In this document: piece by piece, positions 33,364-42,964 of the stretch
How positions within the stretch are numbered: the first letter of the stretch is position 1
Layout of the letters: each line of letters begins with the position of its first letter
Program-made: the position numbers and the translations under genes
The notes under the pieces: generated by a model
What the model was told of the DNA's origin: nothing
The model's input: the letters and a program-made list of their open reading frames with translations, nothing else
Database searches by the model: none
NCBI GenBank assembly: GCA_049515555.1
Contig: JBEKTY010000034.1
Coordinates: 1-52,707, forward strand
Direction: 5' to 3'
From: JBEKTY01 sp049515555
GTDB lineage: Bacteria > Planctomycetota > Planctomycetia > Pirellulales > Thermoguttaceae
DNA: 52,707 nt

Positions 33364-34059
33364 GCATCCCTCCGAGACGGTCTTGAGAATCGTTGGCTGG
33401 GGAAAAGGGGACAGGACCCTTTGACCTTTTGCCGCCAGCGGCGCTCTGCATACTTGGCACAGAATGGGAAAATGCACAACTTGTGCCCGTTCCCATTTCC
33501 CGCCGAGTGCCGCACCTCCGCTAGCAACCAGCGTGCCGCAGCAGCCGCGGCGGCCCAAACTTCGCCGCAAGCCGCAAACCTGTCAAGGATTGCGACAATT
33601 GCCGGCGGCACGAACCCCAGGCCGCCGGCCGGGCGACCCGCGGAATCCCGTCGCGCAGGCCACGGACTCCCGCGACCTTCCGCCCAGGGTCTTCCGCCGG
33701 ACCGCGGGTGTCGTAGCATGCCGTTCAGTCGCAACGCCATATTTTAGGCAGTCGTGAATTGTACGCGCATATTGCACGGTTCCGGACACGGCTTCGGGAA
33801 ATCACAGGCAACTCAATCTTGCCGCGAAGAGCTCTCCATCGTGTCCTTGGATTTGCCGTGTGCCGTGCTACCTTTGCCGCGTTCCGCCAACGGCGGTTGC
33901 TCACTGGTTGCCGCTCCGGCGGCTGGCTAGAATGAGGGGGCTGTGGGGCCAATTCAACGACACCTACCCTGTGGGCGGCCAGGAATGTTACGACCCCTTC
34001 CCTATTGTTACGGTTCGGGTCATTTCAAAGCGCGCGGACTACAAAATGGGAGGTGAGCC
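33364..34059. other. intergenic region without supported gene
   Basis: About 700 bp separate the head of the Hdr cluster from the gene at 34060. The open frames here have no ribosome binding sites or recognisable domains. The promoter of the Hdr cluster should lie here but I could not place it with confidence. Confidence 0.4.
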
Positions 34060-34752
34060 ATGGGCCGGAGGTATCGAGCGGCCGTTGTGCGGACGGTGAT
34101 TGTGTGGACGGTGATTGTCGCGATGGGGCTTTCGCCCTCGCTGGCGTATGCCCAGCCTTTGCCCGGCGCCGCGGCCGGCCAGGCGAAGCTGGACCTGGGC
34201 TACGTCACTCCCGAGGCAGCGGGGGTGGTCGTTGCACACCCGCACCGCGTGCTCAGCGCGCCGCAAATGGAGATGCTGCCCGTCGAGGTCCTCAGCGCCG
34301 CGGGTCTGAAGGAACTGGGGATCGACCCGGTCGAGATCGAGCAGGTGATGGCCATTGCCGAACCGCCGCGGGGTCCGGCGCTGCCGCAGGCCGGCGTGGT
34401 CGTGCGGATGCGCGGCCCGTTGCCGCAAGGCCCGATCCTGGGGCCGCTATGGGAGCGGACGGCCGAGGGCCAACTGGAGGGCAAGAGCTATCGGCAGGCC
34501 AAAGGCCCGCTGGACTTCAGCATTTTCCACGTGAATGACCGCACGCTGTTGGCGGCCCACAACGGCCTGCTGCGCAAGATGCTGGCCAATCATGCGCATC
34601 CCCAGCCGGGCGCCATGAGTCAGCTATTGGGCCGCATTTCCGAGCCGCCCGATCTGGCCGCCGTGCTGCTAGTCGAGCCCTTCCAGCCGCTGGTGGCCTT
34701 GCCGCTGGCCATGGCCCCCTTGCCGCCGCAGTTCGCCCAGTTGAAAAGATAA
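34060..34752 (+). pseudogene. N-terminal part of a broken secreted H-X9-DG protein
   Basis: 230 codons with a strong ribosome binding site (gggaggtgagcc before the ATG). The signal peptide ends near SLAYAQ (about residue 32), followed by a domain containing VMAIAEPPRGPALPQAGVVVRM. The frame stops at TAA (34750-34752), just where a second frame begins with the well-known continuation QGKPLLSWRVQILPFLEE. In related planctomycete proteins about 40 or more residues (an NNLKQIGLA-type stretch) separate these parts. So a deletion plus frameshift is the likeliest history. The fragment could still be translated as a secreted protein. Confidence 0.6.
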
Positions 34753-35254
34753 GCAAGGCAAACCGCTGTTGAGCTGGCGGGTGCAGATCCTGCCCTTCCT
34801 CGAGGAGAACGGGCTGTACAAGCAGTTCCGCCTGGACGAGCCTTGGGACAGCGAGCACAACGCGAAGCTGATCCCTCGCATGCCCAAGGTGTTCCAGAAC
34901 CCCAGCGAGCCGCTGCAACCCGGGAAGGCCAGCTATCTGGCCGTGGTCGGCAAGGGATTTATGTTCGAGGGCGACAAGGGGCGGCGATTGGCGGAGGTCA
35001 CCGACGGCACGGCGCACACTATCATGGTCGTCGAGGCCGACGCCAACCGGGCCGTGACCTGGACCAGGCCCGACGATTGGGAATTCGACGCGAAGCGGCC
35101 GTTGGCCGGACTGGGCCACGCCCACCCCAACGGTTTCAACGCCTTATTCGCCGATGGCTCGGTGCGATTCATTTCCGCGTCGATCGATCCGAAGACGTTT
35201 CACGCACTGTTGACCATCAACGGCGGCGAGCCGATCAATGCCGGCCAGTACTAA
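34745..35254 (+). pseudogene. C-terminal part of a broken H-X9-DG (DUF1559-like) protein
   Basis: Open from codon 34745 in the +1-shifted frame: KDKQGKPLLSWRVQILPFLE, then LYKQFRLDEPWDSEHNAKLI, then DGTAHTIMVVEA, then HPNGFNALFADGSV, which is the H-X9-DG motif, ending NAGQY. The only nearby start is a TTG at 34769 with no ribosome binding site. It is intact to its natural C-terminus, so the lesion is confined to the junction near 34740-34755. Confidence 0.65.
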
Positions 35255-35356
35255 TTGCCGCCCGCCACACGTTCCGCCTGCTTCGTGCTATTTGTGTCCT
35301 TTGTGGTAAGAACAAATTAACCACAAAGGACACTAAGGGCACGAAGGGCACACATG

Positions 35357-35569
35357 TCAGGCCGAGACGCCGTCGGGTTCGAGCTTCCGCTCGATCCAGC
35401 TCGGCAGGATCCGTAGCGAGACTTCGCGATAAGGGGGCTCGGTGCGGACCTCGACGTGCGAGCCGTGAATCGCGATCACTCGGCAGGGAACGGAATCCTT
35501 GTTGCGCCGCAGAGAGCCGATGAACGGCGCGACGTTGACAAGCACCTGGTCGCCTTCATGATAGTTCAT
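35357..35569 (-). CDS. small basic protein with SH3-like composition, 70 residues
   Basis: Starts MNYHEGDQVLVNVAPFIGS at 35569 with ggag 7 nt upstream. Strand-rich pattern (GDQVLVNV, CRVIAIHGSHVEVRT, EVSLRILPSWIE) resembles a KOW/SH3-like barrel. Family not recognised. The frame remains open upstream but has no better start. Confidence 0.5.
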   Translation of the reverse strand: MNYHEGDQVLVNVAPFIGSLRRNKDSVPCRVIAIHGSHVEVRTEPPYREVSLRILPSWIERKLEPDGVSA

Positions 35570-35593
35570 GGCTTTTCTCCAACGAGCGGCCGA

Positions 35594-35638
35594 AGGGAGC
35601 AGTCGCATTTTCGCTGCGTGAAAATTGGTACAGTCCCC
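35594..35638. repeat. diverged copy of the 28105 inverted repeat
   Basis: gggagcagtcgcattttcg and gaaaattggtacagtcccc (arms partly mismatched) around a short loop, immediately upstream of the 70-residue gene. Confidence 0.6.
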
Positions 35639-35642
35639 GTGA

Positions 35643-36025
35643 ACGGGCGGCACACCTGCGTCTTTGACATATATTCAACACTACGGAATCGGCGGCGGCA
35701 GCGTCAATAACCCGAGATGGCGGGAAACGGCCCCGGTCGCAGTCCTCCGGCCGGCTGCGGCTTGCAAGAAACCGCGTGAACCGGGGGAGTTGTGCGGCTT
35801 TCTGCCGACGGATGCGGTGCTGTGGGCGGAGATGTTAGAAAGCCATTAGATCTTGATTAAGGCGGAATTTTCGCCGATGGTGGGGGCGCGGGCTCGAAAT
35901 CCGGTGGGTTGGATGGGATTTACTGCTCATCCACCCCCACTTCCGGCGGCAATCGCAGCAGCCCGCCAAACTCTTGCCAGCCCGCCACCGGGCAACGATA
36001 ATCGTAACCGTTCACGGCGTGGAAG
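35643..36025. other. intergenic region without supported gene
   Basis: Nothing convincing on either strand; short open frames lack start signals. Confidence 0.4.
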
Positions 36026-36104
36026 GTAGCAGACACACTCCGTGTGCCGTCCGCCATACGTTGCTCCGCCGTAGCGGGCGGCACACGGAGTGTGCCTGCT
36101 ACCT
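36026..36104. repeat. inverted repeat, second copy of the 21078 family
   Basis: Left arm 36026-36056 (ggtagcagacacactccgtg...) and right arm 36077-36104 are near-perfect complements around a 20-nt loop. Here it precedes a gene rather than separating convergent genes. Confidence 0.85.
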
Positions 36105-36153
36105 TGGCGTGTGATAGTGAATGGTCACCGATCGCGAATATGGAAAGCGCATC

Positions 36154-37077
36154 ATGCCCGGTCCAGCCGTGTACGTCGATCTGCAACTGAACGGCTACCG
36201 GGGCGTCGACTTCAACGCCGACGACCTGACGGGCGAGGCCTGCCACACGGCGTGCGAGCGGCTGCGGGCCGACGGCGTGGCCGGCGTGCTGCTGACGATC
36301 ATTACCGACGCTGTGGATCGCATGGCGGCCCGGCTGGCCCGCGTCGAGAGCCTGCGGCGGCAGGACCCTTTGGCGGCGGAAGTGATCTGGGGCGTGCACG
36401 TCGAGGGGCCGTTTCTGAACGAGACGCCGGGCTACGTGGGGGCCCATCCGGCCGACCACTGCCGCCCGGCCGATCCCGAGGTGATGCAGCGGCTGTTGGA
36501 CGCGGGCGGGGGCCTGGTACGGCTGGTGACCCTGGCCCCCGAGCGCGACCCCGGACTGCGGGTTACCCGGTTGCTGGCCGCCCGCGGCGTGCTGGTGGCC
36601 GCCGGGCACTGCGAAGCGAGTCTCGACCAGCTTCGCGCGGCGATCGACGCCGGCGTGTCGCTGTTCACGCACCTGGGCAACGGCTGCCCCATGCTCCTGC
36701 ACCGGCACGACAACATCATCCAGCGGGCACTGAGCCTGGCCGAGCACCTGTGGCTGTGCTTCATCGGCGACGGCGTGCACGTGCCGTATCCGGCGCTGGG
36801 CAATTACCTGCGTGCGGCGAACCCGCAGCGGACGATCGTCGTCACCGACGGCATTTCGGCGGCCGGCTTGGGCCCGGGGCGCTACCGGCTGGCCACGAAG
36901 ACGATCGAGATCGGCGAGGATCTGGTGGCCTGGGCGGCGGACCACTCGCACTTCGTCGGGGCCACGGCCACCATGCCGCAGATCGCCGCCCGGCTGGAAA
37001 GCCGGCTGGGCTTGAAGCCCGAAACGGTCCAGCAGTTGCTCTCGGTCAATCCCCGGCGGGTCTTGGGGGCAATATAG
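36154..37077 (+). CDS. nagA: NagA-like amidohydrolase (N-acetylglucosamine-6-phosphate deacetylase family), short form
   Basis: Product of about 307 residues from the ATG at 36154 (ggaaa 9 nt upstream); an in-frame ATG at 36121 has no such signal. The barrel begins YVDLQLNGYRGVDFN, and metal and catalytic motifs follow NagA: HVEGPFL near 82, AGHCEAS, THLGNGCP and VTDGISAAG with the catalytic Asp. Classical NagA (about 380 residues) has an N-terminal beta-sandwich half that is missing here. Role: deacetylation of GlcNAc-6-P in amino-sugar recycling, or a related amidohydrolysis. A GH172 gene follows after 64 bp. Confidence 0.8.
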   Translation: MPGPAVYVDLQLNGYRGVDFNADDLTGEACHTACERLRADGVAGVLLTIITDAVDRMAARLARVESLRRQDPLAAEVIWGVHVEGPFLNETPGYVGAHPADHCRPADPEVMQRLLDAGGGLVRLVTLAPERDPGLRVTRLLAARGVLVAAGHCEASLDQLRAAIDAGVSLFTHLGNGCPMLLHRHDNIIQRALSLAEHLWLCFIGDGVHVPYPALGNYLRAANPQRTIVVTDGISAAGLGPGRYRLATKTIEIGEDLVAWAADHSHFVGATATMPQIAARLESRLGLKPETVQQLLSVNPRRVLGAI

Positions 37078-37141
37078 GTTAAGTAGCCACGGATGAAACA
37101 CGGATTAAACACGGAATAGACCAATCACTATGGAGACCATC

Positions 37142-39175
37142 ATGAGACACTGTTTCCGATTGTTGAGCGTGGCGTTGGTGTTGGCCGGCCTGGCCCTGAA
37201 CGGCGGCAGGGCCGGCGGCCAGGACTCGATCAGCTATGCCGATCTGGTCCGTCGCATGACCGACCTGGAGCGGCTGGCGGTGCTGCCGGCGGCGGGCGAG
37301 AAGTGCGGCCAGTGGTCGAGCTACGACCGGGCCAGCCGGTACGACGAGAAGACGGGCAAGTACGTGGCCTGGGACGCCAACGGCGACGGCAACGGTTTCA
37401 TCCGCCGCGAGGGCCGGCAGTTCGTGCTGGCCGAGATGCAAGGGCCGGGCTGCATCTGGCGGATCTGGTCGGCCGCTCCGCAGCAGGGGCACGTTCGCAT
37501 CTTCCTGGACGGCCAGCCGGAGCCGGCCGTCGATCTGCCCTTTCAGAAGTATTTCAGCGGCGACACGGCCCCGTTCAACTACCCGATGCTCTCGTACGAC
37601 CTGGGCCGGCTGAACTCCAGCGGCCAGAATCTGTACTTCCCCATTCCATACCAGAAATCGTGCAAGGTGGTGGCCGACGACAAGTGGGGGCAGTATTTTC
37701 ATTTTACTTTCGACACGTTCCCGGCGGGGACGAAGGTGCCCACGTTCAGCGCCGCACTGGCGGCCCAGAACGCCGCCGCGCTGGGGCGGATCAACACGTT
37801 CCTCCGCAGCCGGTTGGGCACCGACCCGGCCGGCAGTCGGCCCGGCGAGGAAACCCTGAGCCGCACGGTCCGCGCCGCGGCGGGCCAGACGGTGCGCGTG
37901 GCCGAGCTCGCCGGGCCGCAGGCCGTCACGGCGGTGCGCGTCCGCCTGACCTTCAAGGACCGGGAGGACCAGATGGCCGGCCTGCGGCGGCTGGCGCTGG
38001 CCATCACCTGGGACGGCCAGCCGAAGCCGGCCGTGTGGTCGCCGCTGGGCGACTTCTTCGGCACCGCCCCCGGCGAGAACCATTACCGGACGCTGACGAC
38101 GGGCATGACCAAGGATGGCTATTACGCCTATTGGTACATGCCGTTTGCCGATAGCGCCGCGGTGGACCTGATCAACGAGGACAGCCAGGCGCGGGAGGTT
38201 GGGCTGGAGATCGTGCACGCCCCCCTGGGGCGGCCCTTTGCGGGCCTGGGCCATTTCCACGCCAAGTGGCATCGCGACCAATTCCCGCTCAGCCCGGACC
38301 GCTGGCCCGATTGGGTCATGCTCCGCACCGAGGGCCGGGGGCGGTTCTGCGGCGTCATGCTGCACGTGTGGAATCCGCGGGGCGGCTGGTGGGGCGAAGG
38401 CGACGAGAAGTTCTTCGTCGACGGCGAGAAGTTCCCCTCCACGTTCGGCACCGGCTCGGAGGATTATTTCGGCTACGCTTGGGGCAACCCGGGCCTCTTT
38501 CAACGGCCCTACCACGCCCAGACCATGACCCAGAACAACACGGGCCATCAGTCGCTCTTGCGCTGGCACCTGGTCGATAACGTGCCTTTCCACACCGGCT
38601 TCGAGGCTTGCATCGAGAAATACTTCGGCAATGCGGACCGCGGCACGCTGTACGCCTGCCTGCCGGTATGGTATCTCGATCCGCGGGGCGGCGATCAGTA
38701 CGGTGCGGCGCCGGCCGCCCAGCGCTACGGATGCTACGTGCGAACGCCGCTCCGGGCCGGCGGCTTCACCATCCTGGGCGATCCGCCCGGCAACGTGGAA
38801 ACCCAGCAGATGAAAGGCTACGCCGACAGCAAGTGGACCAACGACCAGCAGCTCTGGTGGACGGGGGCCCGGCCGGGTGACCGCCTCACGCTGACCCTGC
38901 CCGTCGAGCGATCGGGTAGCTACCGCCTGGCGGTCTTCCTGACCAAGGCCCGGGATTACGGCATCGTGCAGTTTCATCTGGACGGCCGGAAGATGGGGCC
39001 GCCCATCGACCTGTATCACGAGGGCGTCGTGCGGACGGAGGCGATCAGCCTGGGGACGGCGACGCTGGAGGCCGGGCAGCATAAGCTCACGGTCGAAATC
39101 CTGGGGGCCAACCCGCAGGCCGAGAAGGGTTACATGTTCGGCGTGGATGAAGTGCGGCTGGCGCCGGCCGAGTAG
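37142..39175 (+). CDS. secreted GH172 (DUF2961) glycoside hydrolase with C-terminal domain
   Basis: Product of 677 residues. The signal peptide MRHCFRLLSVALVLAGLALN and ggag 6 nt upstream fix the start at 37142, not 37130. The DUF2961 core has QGPGCIWRIWSA-like sequence and the two acidic motifs GEGDEKFF (418-425) and GTGSEDYFG (436-444), which carry the conserved acids of GH172. That family includes fructofuranose- and arabinofuranose-acting enzymes. The last 100 or so residues (QQLWWTGARPGDRLTLTLPV...) look like a carbohydrate-binding beta-domain. It follows the NagA-like gene and may belong to a glycan-use pair. Substrate unknown. Confidence 0.85.
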   Translation: MRHCFRLLSVALVLAGLALNGGRAGGQDSISYADLVRRMTDLERLAVLPAAGEKCGQWSSYDRASRYDEKTGKYVAWDANGDGNGFIRREGRQFVLAEMQGPGCIWRIWSAAPQQGHVRIFLDGQPEPAVDLPFQKYFSGDTAPFNYPMLSYDLGRLNSSGQNLYFPIPYQKSCKVVADDKWGQYFHFTFDTFPAGTKVPTFSAALAAQNAAALGRINTFLRSRLGTDPAGSRPGEETLSRTVRAAAGQTVRVAELAGPQAVTAVRVRLTFKDREDQMAGLRRLALAITWDGQPKPAVWSPLGDFFGTAPGENHYRTLTTGMTKDGYYAYWYMPFADSAAVDLINEDSQAREVGLEIVHAPLGRPFAGLGHFHAKWHRDQFPLSPDRWPDWVMLRTEGRGRFCGVMLHVWNPRGGWWGEGDEKFFVDGEKFPSTFGTGSEDYFGYAWGNPGLFQRPYHAQTMTQNNTGHQSLLRWHLVDNVPFHTGFEACIEKYFGNADRGTLYACLPVWYLDPRGGDQYGAAPAAQRYGCYVRTPLRAGGFTILGDPPGNVETQQMKGYADSKWTNDQQLWWTGARPGDRLTLTLPVERSGSYRLAVFLTKARDYGIVQFHLDGRKMGPPIDLYHEGVVRTEAISLGTATLEAGQHKLTVEILGANPQAEKGYMFGVDEVRLAPAE

Positions 39176-39300
39176 GTGCGACGGACGGCGGACGGCGGAG
39201 TTTGCAGGGTGGGTCGAGCGCTAGCGAGCCCCACCAGAGCGACTTTGCCGGAAGGCCCTCACCCCCGGCCCCTCTCCCAAAGGGCGAGGGGAGATAGTTG

Positions 39301-39456
39301 CTAGAACGCCTTGCGCGATCCGTAGCCCCGCATGCACAGGGCGCCGATCGCAATGGCCACGATGAACACGATCACCCAGTGATGCGTGTCCATGTGCTCG
39401 ATGATTCGCATCACGTCGCTGAACATGCGGCCCAGGAAGCGAAACAACTGGCCCAT
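39301..39456 (-). CDS. small single-span membrane protein, 51 residues
   Basis: MGQLFRFLGRMFSDVMRIIE leads into a single membrane helix (HHWVIVFIVAIAIGALCM) and a short basic tail GYGSRKAF. aaaggag lies 9 nt upstream of the ATG at 39456. The pattern resembles small membrane proteins common in planctomycetes. Function unknown. Confidence 0.55.
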   Translation of the reverse strand: MGQLFRFLGRMFSDVMRIIEHMDTHHWVIVFIVAIAIGALCMRGYGSRKAF

Positions 39457-39752
39457 GACCAACCACTCCTTTCCCGCTGCCCCCAAGTGCGACCCGCGGA
39501 ACACGCCAGCCCGGTCGCGCGTGCCGGGGTCCTTCGCCCATCGATGGACCGCACCGCGGGTACGACCCGCCGGGCAATAAAATTTAGGCCACGAACCGGG
39601 CGGTGGCAAAGGGCCGGGCTAGCTTCCCGGCCTTCGCTTGCGGACCACCCGATTGACACGGGGGCATCAACGCGGGGGGGAAGGGGGAACGGGCGGACTG
39701 GCACAGTCGTCATCCTGTGCAAACTCGGCACGCGCATTCCAGTCTAAAGGGA

Positions 39753-40385
39753 TCAGACCAAGCCCTTGCGGACGGCCCACACCGCAGCCTGCGTGCGATC
39801 GCTGACGGCGATCTTCCGCAAGATGTTCTGCACGTGTTCCTTGACCGTCTCGACGCTGATCTCCAGCGAGCGGCCGATCTCGCGATTGCTCAGTCCCAGC
39901 GCCACGTGGCGGAGGACCTGCGTCTCGCGCTGCGTCAAGGGCACGTCGTCGTCGTCGACGAGCTGGCGGACTTTCATCATTCCGGAAATCTTCTTCAACT
40001 CGCCGCTGCGGCTGGGGGATTCGCCCTTCGCGGCGGCCACGATGGTGGCCACGATGTCCTCGCGCGACGAGCCTTTCAGCACGTAATCGCTGGCCCCCAG
40101 GGCCACCGCCCGCGCGATGTACGTCGGGTTGTCGTACGTCGACAGCATGACCACCTTGCTCTCCGGCACCTTGGCCCGCAGTTTCTCCAGTGTGGCCAGG
40201 CCGTCTCCATCCGGCATGCGGATGTCCAGCAGGACGACGTCCGGTTTGATCTTTTGCGCTTGCTTCAGCGCTTCTTTGCCGTTGTCCGCCTCGCCGACAA
40301 TCTCGATCTCGGTCCCTGCCAGCAGGCTCACCAGTCCGGTGCGAATAACCTGGTGGTCATCGCAGACAAGAAGTCGAATACTCAT
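39753..40385 (-). CDS. LuxR/NarL-type response regulator
   Basis: Product of 210 residues from the ATG at 40385 (ggag 6 nt upstream). The receiver domain (1-120) has the acidic pocket LVCDDH, phospho-acceptor VVLLDIRMPDGDG, Thr/Ser switch VVMLSTY and Lys DYVLKG. The C-terminal LuxR helix-turn-helix reads LTQRETQVLRHVALGLSNREIGRSL and VSVETVKEHVQNIL-like sequence. No histidine kinase is adjacent, so its input is unknown. It is divergent from the NtrC-type regulator at 40786. Confidence 0.93.
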   Translation of the reverse strand: MSIRLLVCDDHQVIRTGLVSLLAGTEIEIVGEADNGKEALKQAQKIKPDVVLLDIRMPDGDGLATLEKLRAKVPESKVVMLSTYDNPTYIARAVALGASDYVLKGSSREDIVATIVAAAKGESPSRSGELKKISGMMKVRQLVDDDDVPLTQRETQVLRHVALGLSNREIGRSLEISVETVKEHVQNILRKIAVSDRTQAAVWAVRKGLV

Positions 40386-40659
40386 GGGGGTCTCCAAAAA
40401 AGCGTGGCTCCGTACCAGTTACAGAGGTTATCCAATATCATAGTACACCAGAGGGCAGGATGAAAGCCCCCAAAGCAACGAATTATCCCCCCCGACTCAG
40501 CGGGATAAGTGGCATGAATTTGGCCAAGTGGAGGGGGCTAGGGGTGCATTGGTTGGTCAGAACCTGCGGTCGTGGCGAATTTATCCCAACATGCCTAATA
40601 TTACCATGTTGACTTCTTGCACCCGTAACGTAGATATTTGGCGACGGCCCGCAGGAAGC

Positions 40660-40769
40660 AATCAGCTATCAGCTATCAGCGGTCAGCCACGAAGCAGCCC
40701 GAGGCTCACGGCGCATCGCTGACCGCTGACCGCTGATCGCTGACCGCTCATTGCCAATAGCTCACAGCT
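40660..40769. repeat. ATCAGCGGTC array followed by its inverted copy
   Basis: 40660-40687 has atcagct/atcagcggtc units; 40715-40769 has complementary gctgaccgctgatc units. This lies in the divergent promoter region of the two response-regulator genes, ending 16 bp before the second start. A fragment of the same unit forms the 3' end of the gene at 16491. Confidence 0.85.
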
Positions 40770-40785
40770 CCCACGAGGCAACCGC

Positions 40786-42171
40786 ATGAGACCGCAGGAA
40801 ACGCTTCTGTTGGTGGATGACGACCGGCACGTGCTGAGCTCCATGGCCGAGTGGCTCCGCGAGCAGGGTTACAAGACGGACACGGCCGGCAGTCTGGCCG
40901 AGGGCTTGGCGGCCGTGGATCGGAAGGCATACGACCTGGCCTTGGTGGATATCCGTTTGGCGGACGGCGACGGTTTCGATCTGTTGGCGCATTGCCGGCA
41001 GAACCATCCTGAGACCAGCGTCATCATGCTCACCGGCTACGGCTCGGTGGAATCGGCGGTGGAGGCCATTCGCCAGGGGGCTTTCGACTTTCTGACCAAG
41101 CCGCTGATCGACGAAGAGCTGGCGATGGCCATCGAGCGGGCGCTCAGCCAGCGGAAGGTCATCGAGGAGAACAAGACGCTGAAGGCCCAGTTGGACCTCC
41201 GCTTCAGCATGGAGAACATCGTCGGCCGCGACCACCGCATGTTGAAGGTCTACGACATGATCGACAGCGTGGCCGACACCCGGGCCACCGTATTGATCAC
41301 CGGCGAGAGCGGCACGGGGAAATCGCTGATCGCCCGGGCCATCCATCGCCGCAGCGGCCGGCGAGACAAGCCCTTCGTCGAGGTGGCTTGCGGGGCACTG
41401 CCGGAAACGCTGCTGGAGAGCGAATTGTTCGGGCACGTGGCCGGCGCGTTCACCGGGGCCACCGGCGACAAGCTGGGCAAGTTCAAGCAGGCCGACGGCG
41501 GCACGATCTTTCTGGACGAAGTGGCCACGGCCAGCCCCGGCATGCAGGTCAAGCTGCTCCGCGTGCTGCAAGACCTGGAATTCGAGCAGGTCGGCGGGAG
41601 CAAGACGTTCAAGGTGGATACGCGGGTGATCCTGGCCACCAACGAGGACCTTTCGCGGGCGGTGGCCGAGGGCCGCTTCCGCCAAGACCTGTTCTATCGC
41701 ATCGACGTGATCAACATCGATCTGCCGCCGCTGCGCGAGCGGGTGGGCGACATTCCGCTGCTGGCCGAGCATCTCCTGCGGCAGATATGCGAAGAATCGG
41801 GCAAGGGCCCGCGGACCTTCAGTGACGAAGCCCTGGCGGCCCTCAGCCGCTTCCGCTGGGCCGGCAACGTCCGCGAACTTCAGAACGTGATCGAGCGGGC
41901 GGTGCTGTTGGGAAAGAGCCCCGTCATCGGCCGGGAGGACCTGCCTACGGCGGTCGTGGCCGCTGTTGCCAGGGGCGTCGAGCCGATAGGCGCCCGCACG
42001 CTTAAGGAAGCCCTCGAAGGACCCGAACGCCAGATCATCCTCGACGTGCTGGCGGCCCACCAGTGGAACCGGCACGCTACGGCCGAGGCCCTGGGCATCA
42101 ACCGCACCACGCTCTACAAGAAGATGAAGCGTCTCGGGCTGGAAGATTCGCCCGCTTACGCGGCACAGTGA
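40786..42171 (+). CDS. NtrC-family sigma-54-dependent response regulator
   Basis: Product of 461 residues. The receiver domain has D55 (LALVDIRLADGDG). The AAA+ domain has Walker A GESGTGKS (173-180), the sigma-54 contact loop GAFTGA (220-225), Walker B-like GTIFLDEVA and FRQDLFYRIDV with LRERVGDIPLL. A C-terminal Fis-type helix-turn-helix (TAEALGINRTTLYKKMKRLG) completes it. It should activate sigma-54 promoters when phosphorylated. No kinase is nearby. Its upstream region is filled by a repeat array. Confidence 0.95.
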   Translation: MRPQETLLLVDDDRHVLSSMAEWLREQGYKTDTAGSLAEGLAAVDRKAYDLALVDIRLADGDGFDLLAHCRQNHPETSVIMLTGYGSVESAVEAIRQGAFDFLTKPLIDEELAMAIERALSQRKVIEENKTLKAQLDLRFSMENIVGRDHRMLKVYDMIDSVADTRATVLITGESGTGKSLIARAIHRRSGRRDKPFVEVACGALPETLLESELFGHVAGAFTGATGDKLGKFKQADGGTIFLDEVATASPGMQVKLLRVLQDLEFEQVGGSKTFKVDTRVILATNEDLSRAVAEGRFRQDLFYRIDVINIDLPPLRERVGDIPLLAEHLLRQICEESGKGPRTFSDEALAALSRFRWAGNVRELQNVIERAVLLGKSPVIGREDLPTAVVAAVARGVEPIGARTLKEALEGPERQIILDVLAAHQWNRHATAEALGINRTTLYKKMKRLGLEDSPAYAAQ

Positions 42172-42187
42172 CGCAAGTCGGGAACTT

Positions 42188-42291
42188 GATGGGTCGAGCG
42201 CAGCGAGCCCCACCAGAACTACTCCGGTCCGTCGTCCGTCCCCCGTCGTCCGTCGAGAATGGTGGGGCTCGCCGACGCTCGACCCATCCTA
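42188..42291. terminator. nested inverted repeat between convergent genes
   Basis: Outer arms 42188-42215 and 42260-42289 (gatgggtcgagcg...cccca and its near complement) enclose a ccgtcgtccgtc array. It is a second copy of the composite at 17218-17352 and lies between the stops of the NtrC-type gene and the minus-strand membrane protein, so it may end transcription from both sides. Confidence 0.6.
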
Positions 42292-42315
42292 CGTTCTCGA
42301 CCCGCCTGCGCTCTC

Positions 42316-42642
42316 TCACTGTCGCGGCTCGGCATCTTGCCCGTCCCGGGGGGCGACGGCCTGGAACAGGCGGTAGAGCACCAGCAAGACCAGCGCGCCG
42401 CCGGTGGCCGCCAGGAAGCCCAAGGGGCTGATCGGGTTGGCCGTCCGCTGGCCGGTGGCCCACGCCAGCCCGCCCAGACCCGCCGCGCTGCCGGCGATTC
42501 CCAGCGTCAGCGTGGGTAGCGGGCCGGTAGGCTCCCGAAACGGCAAGACCACGCGGGCCAGAAGTCCGGCCAGACTGCCGAATCCGACCCAGATCAGCAC
42601 CACGTTGAGCCACTGCTGCGCGGCCGGTGAGAGCTCGGGCAT
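42316..42642 (-). CDS. small membrane protein, GlsB/YeaQ-like
   Basis: Product of about 108 residues from the ATG at 42642. Three hydrophobic segments with WVGFGSLAGLLARVVLPFRE and TLTLGIAGSAAGLGGLAW resemble the Gly-rich membrane pattern of transglycosylase-associated (YeaQ/GlsB) proteins. The match is suggestive only. An in-frame start at 42705 would translate a repeat fragment. Confidence 0.5.
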   Translation of the reverse strand: MPELSPAAQQWLNVVLIWVGFGSLAGLLARVVLPFREPTGPLPTLTLGIAGSAAGLGGLAWATGQRTANPISPLGFLAATGGALVLLVLYRLFQAVAPRDGQDAEPRQ

Positions 42643-42713
42643 GGAGCACACGGTCCCCCTCTCCATCCGGGAGAGGGCTGGGGTGGGGGGAATTCGGAAT
42701 GACACGGGGATGA

Positions 42714-42778
42714 GGAGACTAGGTGACGCGGGGAGTGCCGGTGTCTCCGCGTCCCCGCGTCGCCGTGTCTCCGCGTCG
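42714..42778. repeat. GTCTCCGCGTC array with inverted left part
   Basis: The right part (about 42750-42778) repeats gtctccgcgtc / cccgcgtcgcc. The left part (42714-42740, ggagac and gtgacgcggggag) is its complement. The rest of 42643-42964 shows a single arm of the 24395 repeat family and no supported gene. Confidence 0.65.
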
Positions 42779-42964
42779 AAAGTTTCCTACGCTGCCGACG
42801 TCCAAGGCGGTGCCCTAAGGCATCTCGCCCGCCTTGGACGCCAGCAACGCAGGTGCCGTCCCCCCCACGCTGCCAACACGGTTCCGAGCCGGGGGTCCCC
42901 CGACCCAAAGCCAGGCGAAGTGCCGGGCAGCGTCTGACAATAACTCAACATCTCTTCCCAGGCA

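Noticed and set aside
33364..33570. 69-residue N-terminal extension of the HdrC/HdrD-like gene
   Set aside because: The upstream residues (MRRSLGRRGCCGTL...) show no fold, and a good ribosome binding site precedes the ATG at 33363.
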